DNA of 64,000 nucleotides from the NCBI GenBank assembly GCA_003248775.1, contig QFQX01000024.1, positions 1-64,000 of the forward strand. Reading direction: 5' to 3'. The position numbers were made by a program, and so were the translations under genes. The notes below the pieces were generated by a model that was not told the DNA's origin, ran no database searches, and saw only the letters and a program-made list of their open reading frames with translations. Below, piece after piece: positions 48,968 to 57,358 of the stretch. Origin of the DNA: Shinella sp. Its GTDB lineage: Bacteria > Pseudomonadota > Alphaproteobacteria > Rhizobiales > Rhizobiaceae. Position 1 is the first letter of the stretch. Each line of letters begins with the position of its first letter.

Positions 48968-50362
48968 TTATCCTCGGGCCGGCATCAAGACGCAATCGTA
49001 GCGGTTCTTGACCAGCTTTTCGCAGGCAGTGCGGGCTTCGTCCTTGGTTTCGAAACCGGTGAAGCGGGCACGGTAGAAGGTGGTGCCATTGCGGGTGACA
49101 GCCTCGGTATAGGTGTCGAGCCGGTTCAGGACGCCGCCGACCTTGGTCTTGGCATCGGCCAGCAGGCTCATTGCTGCCTCGGCGCTGGTGGCCGCGGCGA
49201 TCTGGACCTGCCACTTGCCGCTCGGCTGGCCGGAAGAGGCCTGGACAGACGAGGACTGCGCGGAGGATACGGCCTTGGGCTTGCCTGTCGGGATCATGGA
49301 GGCAGCGACGGTCGCCTTGGGCGAAATCAGTGGGACATCGCTTGCCATGGCGGCGCTGGCGACTTCGGTCGTTTCCGCATAGGCGCTGCCATAACGGCTT
49401 GCGGGAACCGGTGCGGTGCCGTTTGCCATGCCGATGACGGCGGCCACGGCATCCTGGCCGGCGCGGGGCGCCGGGACCGGAACGGAAGGCTGGTCGTCGA
49501 GACGGGCAACGTCGACCGTCGCAGCCGGGGCGGAACCGGTCGAACGGCTGGCGAGAAGCTTGGAACCGCTGGACGCCTTGCGGATATTGGCAGTGATCAG
49601 CTTTTCCATGATCCGGTCACGGCTGGCAGCGGAACGGCCGCCCATGACCACGCCGATGACGCGACGGTCGCCATCGATCACGGCGCTGACGAGGTTGAAG
49701 CCGGAGGCATTAGTGTAGCCGGTCTTGATACCGTCCATGCCCTTGTAGCGATACATCAGGTTGTTATGGCCGTTGATGGTGCGGCCGCGGAAGGCGAAGC
49801 TCTTGGTGGAGAACAGCTTGTATTCCTGCGGGAAGTCACGCAGCAGCGCGATGCCGAGGGTGGACATGTCGCGGGCCGTGGTAATCTGGCGATCGTCCGG
49901 CAGGCCGGAGGCATTGACGAAAACGGTCTTGGGCATGCCGAGCGAGCGAGCCTTGGCGGTCATCATCGCGGCGAAACGCTCTTCGGTGCCGCCGAGCTTT
50001 TCGGCCATGGCGGCCGCCGCGTCGTTGGCGGACTGAACGATCATGCCGAGAACGGCTTCGCGAACAGTGATGGTATCGCCCGGCTTGACGCGCAGCTTGG
50101 TCGGCGGGCGGGTGGCGGCATATTTCGAGAAGGTGACCGGGCTATCCCAAGACAATTTGCCGCGGCGGATCGCGTCGAACGTCATGTAGACGGTCATCAT
50201 CTTGGTCAGCGATGCCGGATGATTGAGAGCATCGGGATTTTCCGAGGCAAGAACCTCGCCCGTGCGGGCGTCGAGGAGAAACTGTGCGCTGCCGGCAAAG
50301 GCGGAGGAGGCAGTGGAAGCGATCGCAACAAAGAACGTAAACGCGATCAACAGCTTATTCAT
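48968..50362 (-). CDS. D-alanyl-D-alanine carboxypeptidase with C-terminal SPOR domain
   Basis: A 464-residue exported enzyme trimming the terminal D-Ala of peptidoglycan stem peptides. Signal peptide MNKLLIAFTFFVAIASTASS...AFA; the three PBP motifs are SLTK (Ser51, Lys54), SAN and KTG (in IKTGYTNASG). A Ser/Pro/Ala-rich linker (about 270-380) leads to a SPOR domain (from about 385, GKWQVQIAAATSAEAAM...), which binds denuded glycan at division sites. Starts with ATG at 50362 directly after GGAGGTGTT. The upstream 210 bp up to the SDR gene hold no gene. Confidence 0.94.
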   Translation of the reverse strand: MNKLLIAFTFFVAIASTASSAFAGSAQFLLDARTGEVLASENPDALNHPASLTKMMTVYMTFDAIRRGKLSWDSPVTFSKYAATRPPTKLRVKPGDTITVREAVLGMIVQSANDAAAAMAEKLGGTEERFAAMMTAKARSLGMPKTVFVNASGLPDDRQITTARDMSTLGIALLRDFPQEYKLFSTKSFAFRGRTINGHNNLMYRYKGMDGIKTGYTNASGFNLVSAVIDGDRRVIGVVMGGRSAASRDRIMEKLITANIRKASSGSKLLASRSTGSAPAATVDVARLDDQPSVPVPAPRAGQDAVAAVIGMANGTAPVPASRYGSAYAETTEVASAAMASDVPLISPKATVAASMIPTGKPKAVSSAQSSSVQASSGQPSGKWQVQIAAATSAEAAMSLLADAKTKVGGVLNRLDTYTEAVTRNGTTFYRARFTGFETKDEARTACEKLVKNRYDCVLMPARG

Positions 50363-50571
50363 AACACCTCCGAGTGCAGGCCAAATTTTGAGAGATACCG
50401 GAATACCGGCGAAGCACTTCATGTTGCGTGAAGCGAGGCCTGACTAAAGCAGAAATGAGGCGACAATTGTGCAGTGCGGCCACAAGATCACCAAAGTTAA
50501 CCAGAAGTTTCACGTTGTGAGTTAACAGATGGTAAATGGTCCGAAGCTGGATCAATTGCCGGTTTTGCGCC

Positions 50572-51336
50572 TCACGCGGCGAGAAAACCGCCGTCAGCCG
50601 CGAGCACGTGACCAACCACATAGGATGACTGGTTCGAAGCCAGCCAGACGACGGCTTCCGCCAGTTCTTCCGGCTGCCCCATGCGCCTGAGCGGCAGGCC
50701 TGCCGCAACCGTCGCCACATCGCCGACGCCGGCCGCGAGCATCATGTCGGTCACGACCCTGCCCGGCGCCACCGCATTGATGCGGATACCCCGCGCGGCG
50801 TTCTCGATTGCCGCCGTCCGCATCATCGCGATCACCGCCGCCTTGGACGCATTATAGAGGGCAAAGCCGGGGTTCGGGTTGCGCACCCCGCTGACGGAAG
50901 CATTGATGACGATCGCTCCTCCGCCGGTCTTCAGCATGGCAGGAATCTGGTGGCGCAGGCAATGGAAGACACCACGGACATTGGTATCGAACACGGTGGC
51001 GTAAGTGGCATCGCTCTGTTCCTCGACCGGAGCACGCCGTTCCTGAAAGCCGGCATTGTTGAAAGCAACATCCAGCCGGCCGAAGCGGGAGACCGTGCCG
51101 GCGACCATGTTTTCGACATCGGCCTCGCTCGTCATGTCCGTCCTGATGAAGCAGGCCTCCGCACCCAGATCGCGGCAGGCGGCAGCGACCGCCTCGCCTT
51201 CCTGCTCCCGCCGCGCGGCGATGATCACCGCCCGAGCCCCCTCGCCCGCCATCTGCAGGGCCGTCGCCTTTCCGATCCCCGTTCCGCCGCCGGTGACGAG
51301 GCAAACTTTTCCTTCCATACGATTTGACTGTGACAT
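50572..51336 (-). CDS. Short-chain dehydrogenase/reductase
   Basis: A 254-residue classical SDR (glucose 1-dehydrogenase-like). TGGGTGIGKATALQ cofactor loop, DMTSEADVE, FNNAGFQERRAPVEE, INASVSGVRNPNPG (catalytic Ser zone), YNASK (YxxxK) and APGRVVTDMM. Substrate not predictable. An AAACAGGAGTTCACG-like tract precedes the ATG at 51336. No operon partner: about 150 bp from the carboxypeptidase gene on the same strand and 427 bp from the ATPase gene. Confidence 0.92.
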   Translation of the reverse strand: MSQSNRMEGKVCLVTGGGTGIGKATALQMAGEGARAVIIAARREQEGEAVAAACRDLGAEACFIRTDMTSEADVENMVAGTVSRFGRLDVAFNNAGFQERRAPVEEQSDATYATVFDTNVRGVFHCLRHQIPAMLKTGGGAIVINASVSGVRNPNPGFALYNASKAAVIAMMRTAAIENAARGIRINAVAPGRVVTDMMLAAGVGDVATVAAGLPLRRMGQPEELAEAVVWLASNQSSYVVGHVLAADGGFLAA

Positions 51337-51763
51337 TCGGCGTGAACTCCTGTTGCTGCGGATGGCTGATCATTTGCCATTTATTTGACTTAGTCCATTA
51401 ATTTGAGCAGCAGGTTTCTGGATGACAGCTTCAATGGACAAGAGTCCGGCGGCAGCGACATGGCACCGCAAGGGTGATCAAGCGGCTCCGATTGCCCCTT
51501 TGGATACGAAGGCAGGAAGCAGCAATCCGGTTCCGGCGGTGATCGACAGAGACGGACTAAGTTCCTTAACGATAGTGGCAATACGCCAGATGCGGCCATA
51601 CGAATATGCGTTGATGTGTGACCGCCTTCTATCCGCCACGGTTGAAACCGCGTAGCTACCGTTTCCCCGAAAGCGAACATCCGAAACCACGAAGATGATG
51701 GCGGCTTCACGCCGCCAGCGTTCGCTGGAGAAGTGCCGCGACCTTGATGGTCGCGGCTGGCAT
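51337..51763. other. Intergenic region with two perfect hairpins
   Basis: A 427-bp gap of lower GC than its surroundings. It holds GGCGGC-TTCAC-GCCGCC (51700-51716) and GCCGCGACC-TTGAT-GGTCGCGGC (51735-51757), both just past the stop of the ATPase gene, where they probably end its transcript. A 77-codon plus-strand frame at 51422-51655 lacks a ribosome site or motif; I do not call it. Confidence 0.55.
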
Positions 51764-52477
51764 TCATGCAACGTGTTGCAACTGGGCCTCTCCATTATGG
51801 AGGAAGCATGCTTTGGAAAAGAGACCCAGATCGACGAAATTTGGTAACCGAACGTCTCCGATGTCAGGAAGCCGTTTGCCCTTGGTTTCAAATGACCTGT
51901 CTATCTGGGAAATAAAACCGAGGACAACGCCGGCGTGTTGTGCGAACTCTCGCAGGGTTTGCAGTTGTTCGCATAGCGTCGGCTTGCTTCGCTGCTGGTC
52001 AAGCAGCTGCAAGTAATCAATGACTGCGATTGTGCCGGATTTTGCTCCAGACATCTGTGCGATGATATATTCCGCGCTGATCTGATCAGATGTGAAAATC
52101 TGCACGGCGTCCGCTATGTTGCCTCCCGGTACCTCCAGTGATTTTAGGTGCTTCCTCGCCTGTTGCTCGGTAAATTCCAAGGTAAACAGCAAGGCCTTGC
52201 GGCCGTCCCGAGCGGCATCGACCAGGAGCTGAAGACCCAGCCTGGTCTTCCCTTGGCCCGGCCGGCCTGCAAGTAGTAGCAGGTCGCCTTCGTCAAGACG
52301 CGACAGGACTTTTTCGGATAATGGGCCAGAAGACATGCTTGCGGAAAGCAGGCTCCATTTCGAGAATCCCTCGTCGCGTGCGATCTGGTCCAGCGCCTCG
52401 TTCAAGGGCACGCTCTTAATGCGGGCCATCAGCTTGGCCCGACGTTTGAGCTGGTATATTGGTGCAGAAAGCTTCAT
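51764..52477 (-). CDS. Orphan DnaB/RecA-like ATPase (annotated elsewhere as DNA helicase)
   Basis: A 237-residue protein. The C-terminal part (from about residue 65) is a DnaB-type RecA fold: Walker A LLLLAGRPGQGKTRLGLQLL, an E-containing strand (LLFTLEFTEQQARKHL), Walker B TIAVIDYLQLLDQQ and a conserved GFISQIDR segment like the sensor loop. It lacks the DnaB N-terminal domain. Residues 5-50 form a small helical module ending ALDQIARDEGFSKWSLLSA, similar to the short domain PF20066 and to the N-terminus of the DUF2087 protein in this window. Start 52477 follows GGAGGTTCTTG. Lower GC than neighbours and no obvious operon partner suggest acquisition from a plasmid or phage. Function unknown. 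Confidence 0.8.
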   Translation of the reverse strand: MKLSAPIYQLKRRAKLMARIKSVPLNEALDQIARDEGFSKWSLLSASMSSGPLSEKVLSRLDEGDLLLLAGRPGQGKTRLGLQLLVDAARDGRKALLFTLEFTEQQARKHLKSLEVPGGNIADAVQIFTSDQISAEYIIAQMSGAKSGTIAVIDYLQLLDQQRSKPTLCEQLQTLREFAQHAGVVLGFISQIDRSFETKGKRLPDIGDVRLPNFVDLGLFSKACFLHNGEAQLQHVA

Positions 52478-52727
52478 CAAGAACCTCCATTGCGAGCCGA
52501 ACCGCAACCCCTCCTAATGCGATGCCCGAACAGATGGTTCGATGAATTGGCGTCACCCTACATGTCCAATGCTTTCCCGAAAGGAGGGGGGAGGCTTGGG
52601 GCGAGCCTGTATCTGGAATATAGAGATTTGCGAGATTCGCGGCAAGCGTCGATGGTCGCTACAGCCCCATAGCAGACAAAAATCACTTCTGCGGCGACAC
52701 CTCCCCCAGCCCGGGCCACCTCTCCTC

Positions 52728-53174
52728 TCAATCCCCGGTCGCCATCTCGGTGAGCGCCACGGCGCCCTGCCCTTCGCCGGCCAGACAGTCCCCAGGATTG
52801 ATGACCGTGCATTTGGTCATGGAAAGGCAGCCGCAGCCGATGCAGCCGTCGAGGCTGTCGCGGAGGGCTTCCAGCATGTGGATGCGGTGGTTCAGCTGCT
52901 CAGACCAGCGGGTGGCGATCTTCTGCCAGTCGCGGTGATTGGGGGCGCGGTCCTTCGGCAGAACGGAAAGCTGCTCCGCTACTTCCGCCAGCGGCACGCC
53001 GAGTTGCTGGGCGACCTTGATGAGCGCGATGCGGCGGAGCACGGCGCGGTCGAAGCGGCGCTGGTTGCCTTCCGTGCGGTGGGAGGCGATCAGCCCCTTG
53101 CGCTCATAGAAGTGAATGGCCGAGACGGCCACACCACTGCGACTTGCGATTTCACCGACAGTCAGGCCCTGCAT
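52728..53174 (-). CDS. soxR: SoxR, redox-sensing regulator
   Basis: A 148-residue MerR-family activator. HTH in LTVGEIASRSGVAVSAIHFYERKGL, dimer helix at 80-110, then the 2Fe-2S site CIGCGCLSMTKC (cysteines 111, 114, 116, 122, the spacing found in E. coli SoxR). It is oxidised by redox-cycling compounds and then activates its promoter. Divergent from the MFS exporter, with a SoxR box between them. Confidence 0.96.
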   Translation of the reverse strand: MQGLTVGEIASRSGVAVSAIHFYERKGLIASHRTEGNQRRFDRAVLRRIALIKVAQQLGVPLAEVAEQLSVLPKDRAPNHRDWQKIATRWSEQLNHRIHMLEALRDSLDGCIGCGCLSMTKCTVINPGDCLAGEGQGAVALTEMATGD

Positions 53175-53191
53175 TTTTCTTGCTCCGGGTA

Positions 53192-53222
53192 TTTACCTCA
53201 ACTTTGGTTGAGGTTGTAGCAT
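53192..53222 (+). promoter_or_regulatory. SoxR box in a 19-bp-spacer promoter
   Basis: The dyad ACCTCAACTT/TGGTTGAGGT (53195-53214, two central mismatches) matches the known soxbox core CCTCAA...TTGAGG. Around it, TTTACC (-35) and TAGCAT (-10) are separated by exactly 19 bp, the overlong spacing characteristic of MerR-family-activated promoters. It directs transcription toward the MFS exporter, with a start near 53229. Confidence 0.8.
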
Positions 53223-53261
53223 CCGGCCGCAATGAAGACCATGGAGAGGAAATACCGGGAA

Positions 53262-54749
53262 ATGGATGCAGGAATGGAAGGCGCGGGCGGCATGGAAGAG
53301 CGCCGCATGGGCGATGCCGGCGCAACAGAGGGTGAGATGGCGGCAGCTACCGGTCGCTGGGCGGAGCTGCTGGCACCCCGCTATCTGGCGACCACCACCA
53401 TGTTGTGCGTGGGTGTCGCGCTTTATGCCTTCAACGGCTTTCTCGTCAGCACCGTGCTGCCGACGGCGGTTCGCGAGATCGGCGGCGCGGCATTGCTGCC
53501 CTGGTCGCTAACGCTTTATCTGATAGCCTCCATCGTCGCCGGCGCAAGTGCCGCGTTGCTCAAGCAGCGATACGGCGCCCGAAAAGTGCTGTTTGCCGCG
53601 GCACTGGTGTTTCTCGCCGGCACGCTTGCGGCGGCGCTGGCGTCGGATATGGAGACGGTGCTTGTCGGGCGCGTTTTTCAGGGCATCGGCGAAGGGATCA
53701 TCGCGGCGATCTGCTATGCTCTGATCCCGGAAATGTTTCCGCCGGCTCTGGTGCCAAAGGTTTTTGGCGCGGAGGCGACCGTTTGGGCCGTTGCCGCCTT
53801 TGGCGGACCGGTGCTTGCCGGCTCGCTCACGGAGAGCTTCTCGTGGCGCGTCGCCTTTCTCGTCAATGCGCCGATCATCGGCCTCTTCCTGCTTCTCGCC
53901 GCCGTGATGGTGCCGGGTGGGCGTGGGCCGGTTGGCGGCGCGTCCCTCAGCTTCCCCACCCAGCGTCTCGTCATGCTTTCGGCCGGTCTGCTCGTCATGC
54001 TGGTCGCGGGGCTTGCCCCTTCGGCACTCGCCACGGCAACGGCCGTCGCAGCATCGTTCCTTCTGATCTTCGCCGCCGTCCGTCTCGACCGTCGTGTCGA
54101 TCAATCCATCCTGCCGAAGGGTGCCTTCTCGCTCGGCTCCACGCTCGGCCTCGGCCTCTGGGTGGTGCTGCTGATGCCGCTTTCGCAGGCGACGAGCGGT
54201 GTCTATCTGGTCTACTCGCTGCAAAATCTCTTCGGCTACGGGCCAACCCATGCGGGAGCGCTCGGGGCGCTGATGGCAATCAGCTGGAGCCTTACCGCCA
54301 TCGGCATCGCCAATCTCAGGCATGAAGGCGCAAGGCGGGCCACCATATGGATCGGACCGCTGCTGCAGGTCTGCGGTTTCGCGGCACTTGCCACGGCCAT
54401 TGCCGCCGGCAGCACCGGGCTCCTCGTTGCGGCGCAGATCACCATAGGCGCGGCCTTCGGCCTGAGCTGGGGCTATCTCAGCCAATTGCTGATGGAAACG
54501 ACACCTGAGCGAGAACGCGACAAGACCTCGGCGCTGTTGCCCACGCTGCAATCGGCCGGCTATGCGCTCGGCGCGGCGATGGCTGGGCTATGGGCCAATG
54601 GAGCCGGCCTTGCCTCGGCTGAAACCCCGGAGGCCATGCGAACCATCCTGACGCTGACCTTCGCGCTGGCGCTCGTGTGGGCTGTGCCTGCCCTCCTCGC
54701 CGCCCGCCGGGCCGTCAAGCTCTCCGGCGCAGCATCCCTGACATCATGA
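53262..54749 (+). CDS. MFS drug exporter, DHA2-like, probable SoxR target
   Basis: A 495-residue exporter with 14 or so helices. MFS features include LTLYLIASIVAGASAALL, QRYGARKVLFAAALVF (motif A-like) and GRVFQGIGEGIIAAICYALIP (motif C-like region), typical of the DHA2 group. It should pump antibiotics or redox-active compounds. Start: the frame is open from 53232, but the mapped SoxR promoter puts the RNA start at about 53229, leaving no leader; ATG at 53262 behind AGAGGAAATACCGGGA is a better choice, and ATG at 53337 (GAGGGTGAG just before) is also possible. Confidence 0.88.
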   Translation: MDAGMEGAGGMEERRMGDAGATEGEMAAATGRWAELLAPRYLATTTMLCVGVALYAFNGFLVSTVLPTAVREIGGAALLPWSLTLYLIASIVAGASAALLKQRYGARKVLFAAALVFLAGTLAAALASDMETVLVGRVFQGIGEGIIAAICYALIPEMFPPALVPKVFGAEATVWAVAAFGGPVLAGSLTESFSWRVAFLVNAPIIGLFLLLAAVMVPGGRGPVGGASLSFPTQRLVMLSAGLLVMLVAGLAPSALATATAVAASFLLIFAAVRLDRRVDQSILPKGAFSLGSTLGLGLWVVLLMPLSQATSGVYLVYSLQNLFGYGPTHAGALGALMAISWSLTAIGIANLRHEGARRATIWIGPLLQVCGFAALATAIAAGSTGLLVAAQITIGAAFGLSWGYLSQLLMETTPERERDKTSALLPTLQSAGYALGAAMAGLWANGAGLASAETPEAMRTILTLTFALALVWAVPALLAARRAVKLSGAASLTS

Positions 54750-54918
54750 GGTCGCTTGCGTCCTGATTGCGATGTCGGTCATGCTTCCTGGCGGGTGCTG
54801 GCCGAGATTGGCAATCAGGACGCGAGAACAGGCAGCGGGCCGTTCAGCAACGCTTAACGGCCCGCCCTTACTTTCGCTGCAACGCAATGTGAAACCGGGC
54901 GCGAAACGGGGAAAGACG

Positions 54919-55965
54919 ATGTCGGCACGACTGAAGAGGATGCTGCGGCAGGCTGCAATCACGGCCGGGCTTGAAGCCTCGCATGTGCTTTCCCGCTTCG
55001 GCGCGATGTCCTCGGCGCGAGGCCGGGGCGCGATCTTCACCCTGCATCATGTACGGCCTCACAGCCCGCGGCTTGCCGAACCGAACCGTCATCTGGAAAT
55101 CACACCGGAATTCCTGGAACAGGCGATCCTGCAGTTAAAGTGCGACGGATATCGTTTCGTGGCGCTCGATGAAATCCCGGCGCTGCTCTCCTCTTCCAAA
55201 ACCGCTCAGCCCTTCGCCGCCTTCACGCTGGACGACGGTTTCCGGGACAATGCGGAACATGCGCTGCCGGTGTTCGAAAAACATGGCGTTCCCTTCACCA
55301 TTTTCATCGCCCGCGGTTTTGCCGAGCGCAGCCATACGCTTTGGTGGGAAACGCTGGATGAACTCGTCAACAATACGAGCCGCTTCACACTGACTTCCCC
55401 CTCGGGCGACCGGACGGTTTTCGAGATTGCCGACCGCGCCGCCAAGATAACCGCCGGAGATCGTATCGGTGCGACCAGTGGCGGACCGGGCGAAAGCGAA
55501 GCAATTGCCGCGCTTGATGCCGCAGCGCTCGAAGCCGGTGTCGATGCCAGGGCGCTGGCCGACCGGCTGGTGATGACACCGGATGAATTGAAGGCGATTG
55601 CCAAGCATCCGCTGGCAAGCCTTGGTGCCCATACCGTCAGTCACCGGGCGATGACATTTCTCGACGATGCGGCTCTTGTGAACGAACTCTCATCCAGCGC
55701 CGATTATGTCGAGGCGCTCACCGGCCGCCGTCCCGCGAGCTTTGCCTATCCTTATGGGGACAGCCGCAGCGTCGATGCGCGAACGGCCGCCGCCGTCAGC
55801 GCCGCCGGCTTCAGGCTTGCGGTCACGACGCGGCCCGGTACGCTCCGGGAAAGATCACTCGACGCGCCGATGCAATTGCCGCGCATCTCGCTCAACGGCT
55901 TCTATCAGAAACCGCGCTACGTCTCGGCGCTGGCATCAGGCATCCCCTTCGCCCGCCGTGGGTAA
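54919..55965 (+). CDS. Polysaccharide deacetylase family protein
   Basis: A 348-residue protein with the NodB/CE4 fold. Metal and catalytic motifs: TLDDGFRDN (D-D), HTVSH (HxxxH zinc ligands) and FAYPYGDSRSVD (arginine/tyrosine motif). The N-terminal 60 residues (MSARLKRMLRQAAITAGLEA...) precede a LHHVRP strand typical of the long cytosolic or membrane-bound group. It probably removes acetyl groups from a surface or cell-wall polysaccharide; the substrate is unknown. ATG at 54919 follows GGGGAAAGACG. The frame extends upstream to 54772 without support. Confidence 0.88.
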   Translation: MSARLKRMLRQAAITAGLEASHVLSRFGAMSSARGRGAIFTLHHVRPHSPRLAEPNRHLEITPEFLEQAILQLKCDGYRFVALDEIPALLSSSKTAQPFAAFTLDDGFRDNAEHALPVFEKHGVPFTIFIARGFAERSHTLWWETLDELVNNTSRFTLTSPSGDRTVFEIADRAAKITAGDRIGATSGGPGESEAIAALDAAALEAGVDARALADRLVMTPDELKAIAKHPLASLGAHTVSHRAMTFLDDAALVNELSSSADYVEALTGRRPASFAYPYGDSRSVDARTAAAVSAAGFRLAVTTRPGTLRERSLDAPMQLPRISLNGFYQKPRYVSALASGIPFARRG

Positions 55966-56027
55966 TGCAGACAGCCCTCTCACCATAGAGTGCAAGGGCT
56001 GTCTTCAGCTTCGCAAATATCCTGCCC

Positions 56028-56648
56028 TCAGGGATACATGCGCACCTTGGTCCAGGGCGCATCCAGCGCTTCGCGGCGGAATTCGATCCGATCGTGCAAG
56101 CGGAACTTGCGGTCATGCCAGAACTCGATCGATTGCGGTTTGATGCGGAAACCCGACCAGTAGGGCGGACGGGGAATATCTCCGAGCGCGAAACGGGCGG
56201 TATATTCGGCGACTGCCTTTTCGAGCGCGAAACGACCCTCAAGCGGGCGGGACTGCTTCGAGGCCCAGGCACCGATGCGGCTTCCGAGCGCGCGGGAGCG
56301 ATAATACGCATCCGCTTCCTCGTCGGAAACCACCTCTACCTCGCCGCGCAGGCGCACCTGCCGGCGCAGCGACTTCCAGTGGAAGCACATCGCCGCCTTC
56401 TTCTGACCAAGAATTTCCTGCCCCTTCTGACTCTCGAAATTTGTGTAAAACACGAAACCCCGGTCATCAAACCCCTTGAGCAGCACCATTCGCACATTCG
56501 GAAGACCGTGCTCGTCGACAGTGGCAAGTGCGACTGCGTTAGGATCGTTGATTTCCGAGGCTTCCGCGTCCTTCAGCCACGCCGCGAACAGCGCGAAAGG
56601 CTCCGACACCTCGGTGAAGTCACCGGTTGTTAACCCCATTTCTGACAT
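56028..56648 (-). CDS. pdxH: Pyridoxamine 5'-phosphate oxidase
   Basis: A 206-residue FMN enzyme making pyridoxal 5'-phosphate. FMN-binding and family segments: LPNVRMVLLKGFDDRGFVFYTNFESQKG (in parts), ASKQSRPLEGR, and PPYWSGFRIKPQSIEFWHDR near the end, finishing with the RMYP C-terminus characteristic of the family (RLYP-like). MSEMGLTTGDF start at 56648. Monocistronic, convergent with the deacetylase. Confidence 0.95.
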   Translation of the reverse strand: MSEMGLTTGDFTEVSEPFALFAAWLKDAEASEINDPNAVALATVDEHGLPNVRMVLLKGFDDRGFVFYTNFESQKGQEILGQKKAAMCFHWKSLRRQVRLRGEVEVVSDEEADAYYRSRALGSRIGAWASKQSRPLEGRFALEKAVAEYTARFALGDIPRPPYWSGFRIKPQSIEFWHDRKFRLHDRIEFRREALDAPWTKVRMYP

Positions 56649-56765
56649 ATTGCTTCAAATGCTCCAGAACGACATCATCTCGGCCCAGGGTCAAATCACT
56701 GGACAGGACGCCTATTGAGAGACATATCAAAGTCCCACGAGCGCCAAAAGGGTAACAGGATCGCA

Positions 56766-57170
56766 ATGAAGCGAATGCTTGCCGTAATAACGATAACGCT
56801 TCCCCTTTGCGGGTGCTTCGGCGGCGGCATGGATCTCTTCGGTTCAGACAGCGTCGATCGCTCGATCTCCACCAATACGGTGGCGACAAAACGCAATCCG
56901 TCCAGCAACTCCGATGAACTGACCGTGCAGAACGCCGTTTCCTCGGCCGATCTCGACAAGAATGGAGGCAATCCCCTGCCCTGGGCGAATGCCGCAACCG
57001 GCAGCGCCGGTGTAGTGACAGCGATCCAGGAAGAGCGGGACAACGGCGTTGTCTGCCGCAACTTTTCCACCACCCGCCACTCCTATGAGGGGATCGCCTA
57101 TTTCGCGGGAAAAACCTGCACCGCCGGTTCCGGCCAATGGCAACTCATGCGCTTCGACCGCCGTTCATAA
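56766..57170 (+). CDS. Small lipoprotein, surface-antigen-like
   Basis: A 134-residue protein with signal MKRMLAVITITLPLCGC ending in a lipobox-like LCGC, so probably lipidated. The mature part includes SNSDELTVQNAVSSADL, ATGSAGVVTAIQEERDNG and CRNFSTTRHSYEGIAYFAGKTC, with the RT0821/Lpp0805-type surface protein pattern (a C-terminal GKTCxxxGxWQL segment). Likely outer-membrane or periplasmic. ATG at 56766; an upstream open frame starting at 56715 has no signal peptide. Divergent from pdxH. Confidence 0.82.
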   Translation: MKRMLAVITITLPLCGCFGGGMDLFGSDSVDRSISTNTVATKRNPSSNSDELTVQNAVSSADLDKNGGNPLPWANAATGSAGVVTAIQEERDNGVVCRNFSTTRHSYEGIAYFAGKTCTAGSGQWQLMRFDRRS

Positions 57171-57358
57171 TCTGGCAACCATATTCTCGGCCGCTGTGTT
57201 TCCCCAAAAGCCGACGTAACCACTGATTAGCATCTTCTTGTAATAGTTTTCGGCAGTATTATGCCGGAACCGCCATGAGTTGGGCGGCACGGTGCGTTTT
57301 CTTCGCCGACGCGTCTGATGACGGGATGCACGGCCGTTTGTGTTTTCTGGTGGCTTAA

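Noticed and set aside
50623..50650. A GGTTCGAAGCC stretch resembling a tRNA T-arm
   Set aside because: It lies within the SDR coding region with no cloverleaf around it. I saw no tRNA in the window.
51422..51655. A 77-codon plus-strand frame (starts MTASMDKSPAAATWHRKGD)
   Set aside because: No ribosome site and no recognisable domain; kept as intergenic.
51337..53222. Defence island around the orphan ATPase and SoxR
   Set aside because: No nuclease, methylase, reverse transcriptase, toxin or other defence partner is adjacent; the neighbours are an SDR and a SoxR-MFS pair.
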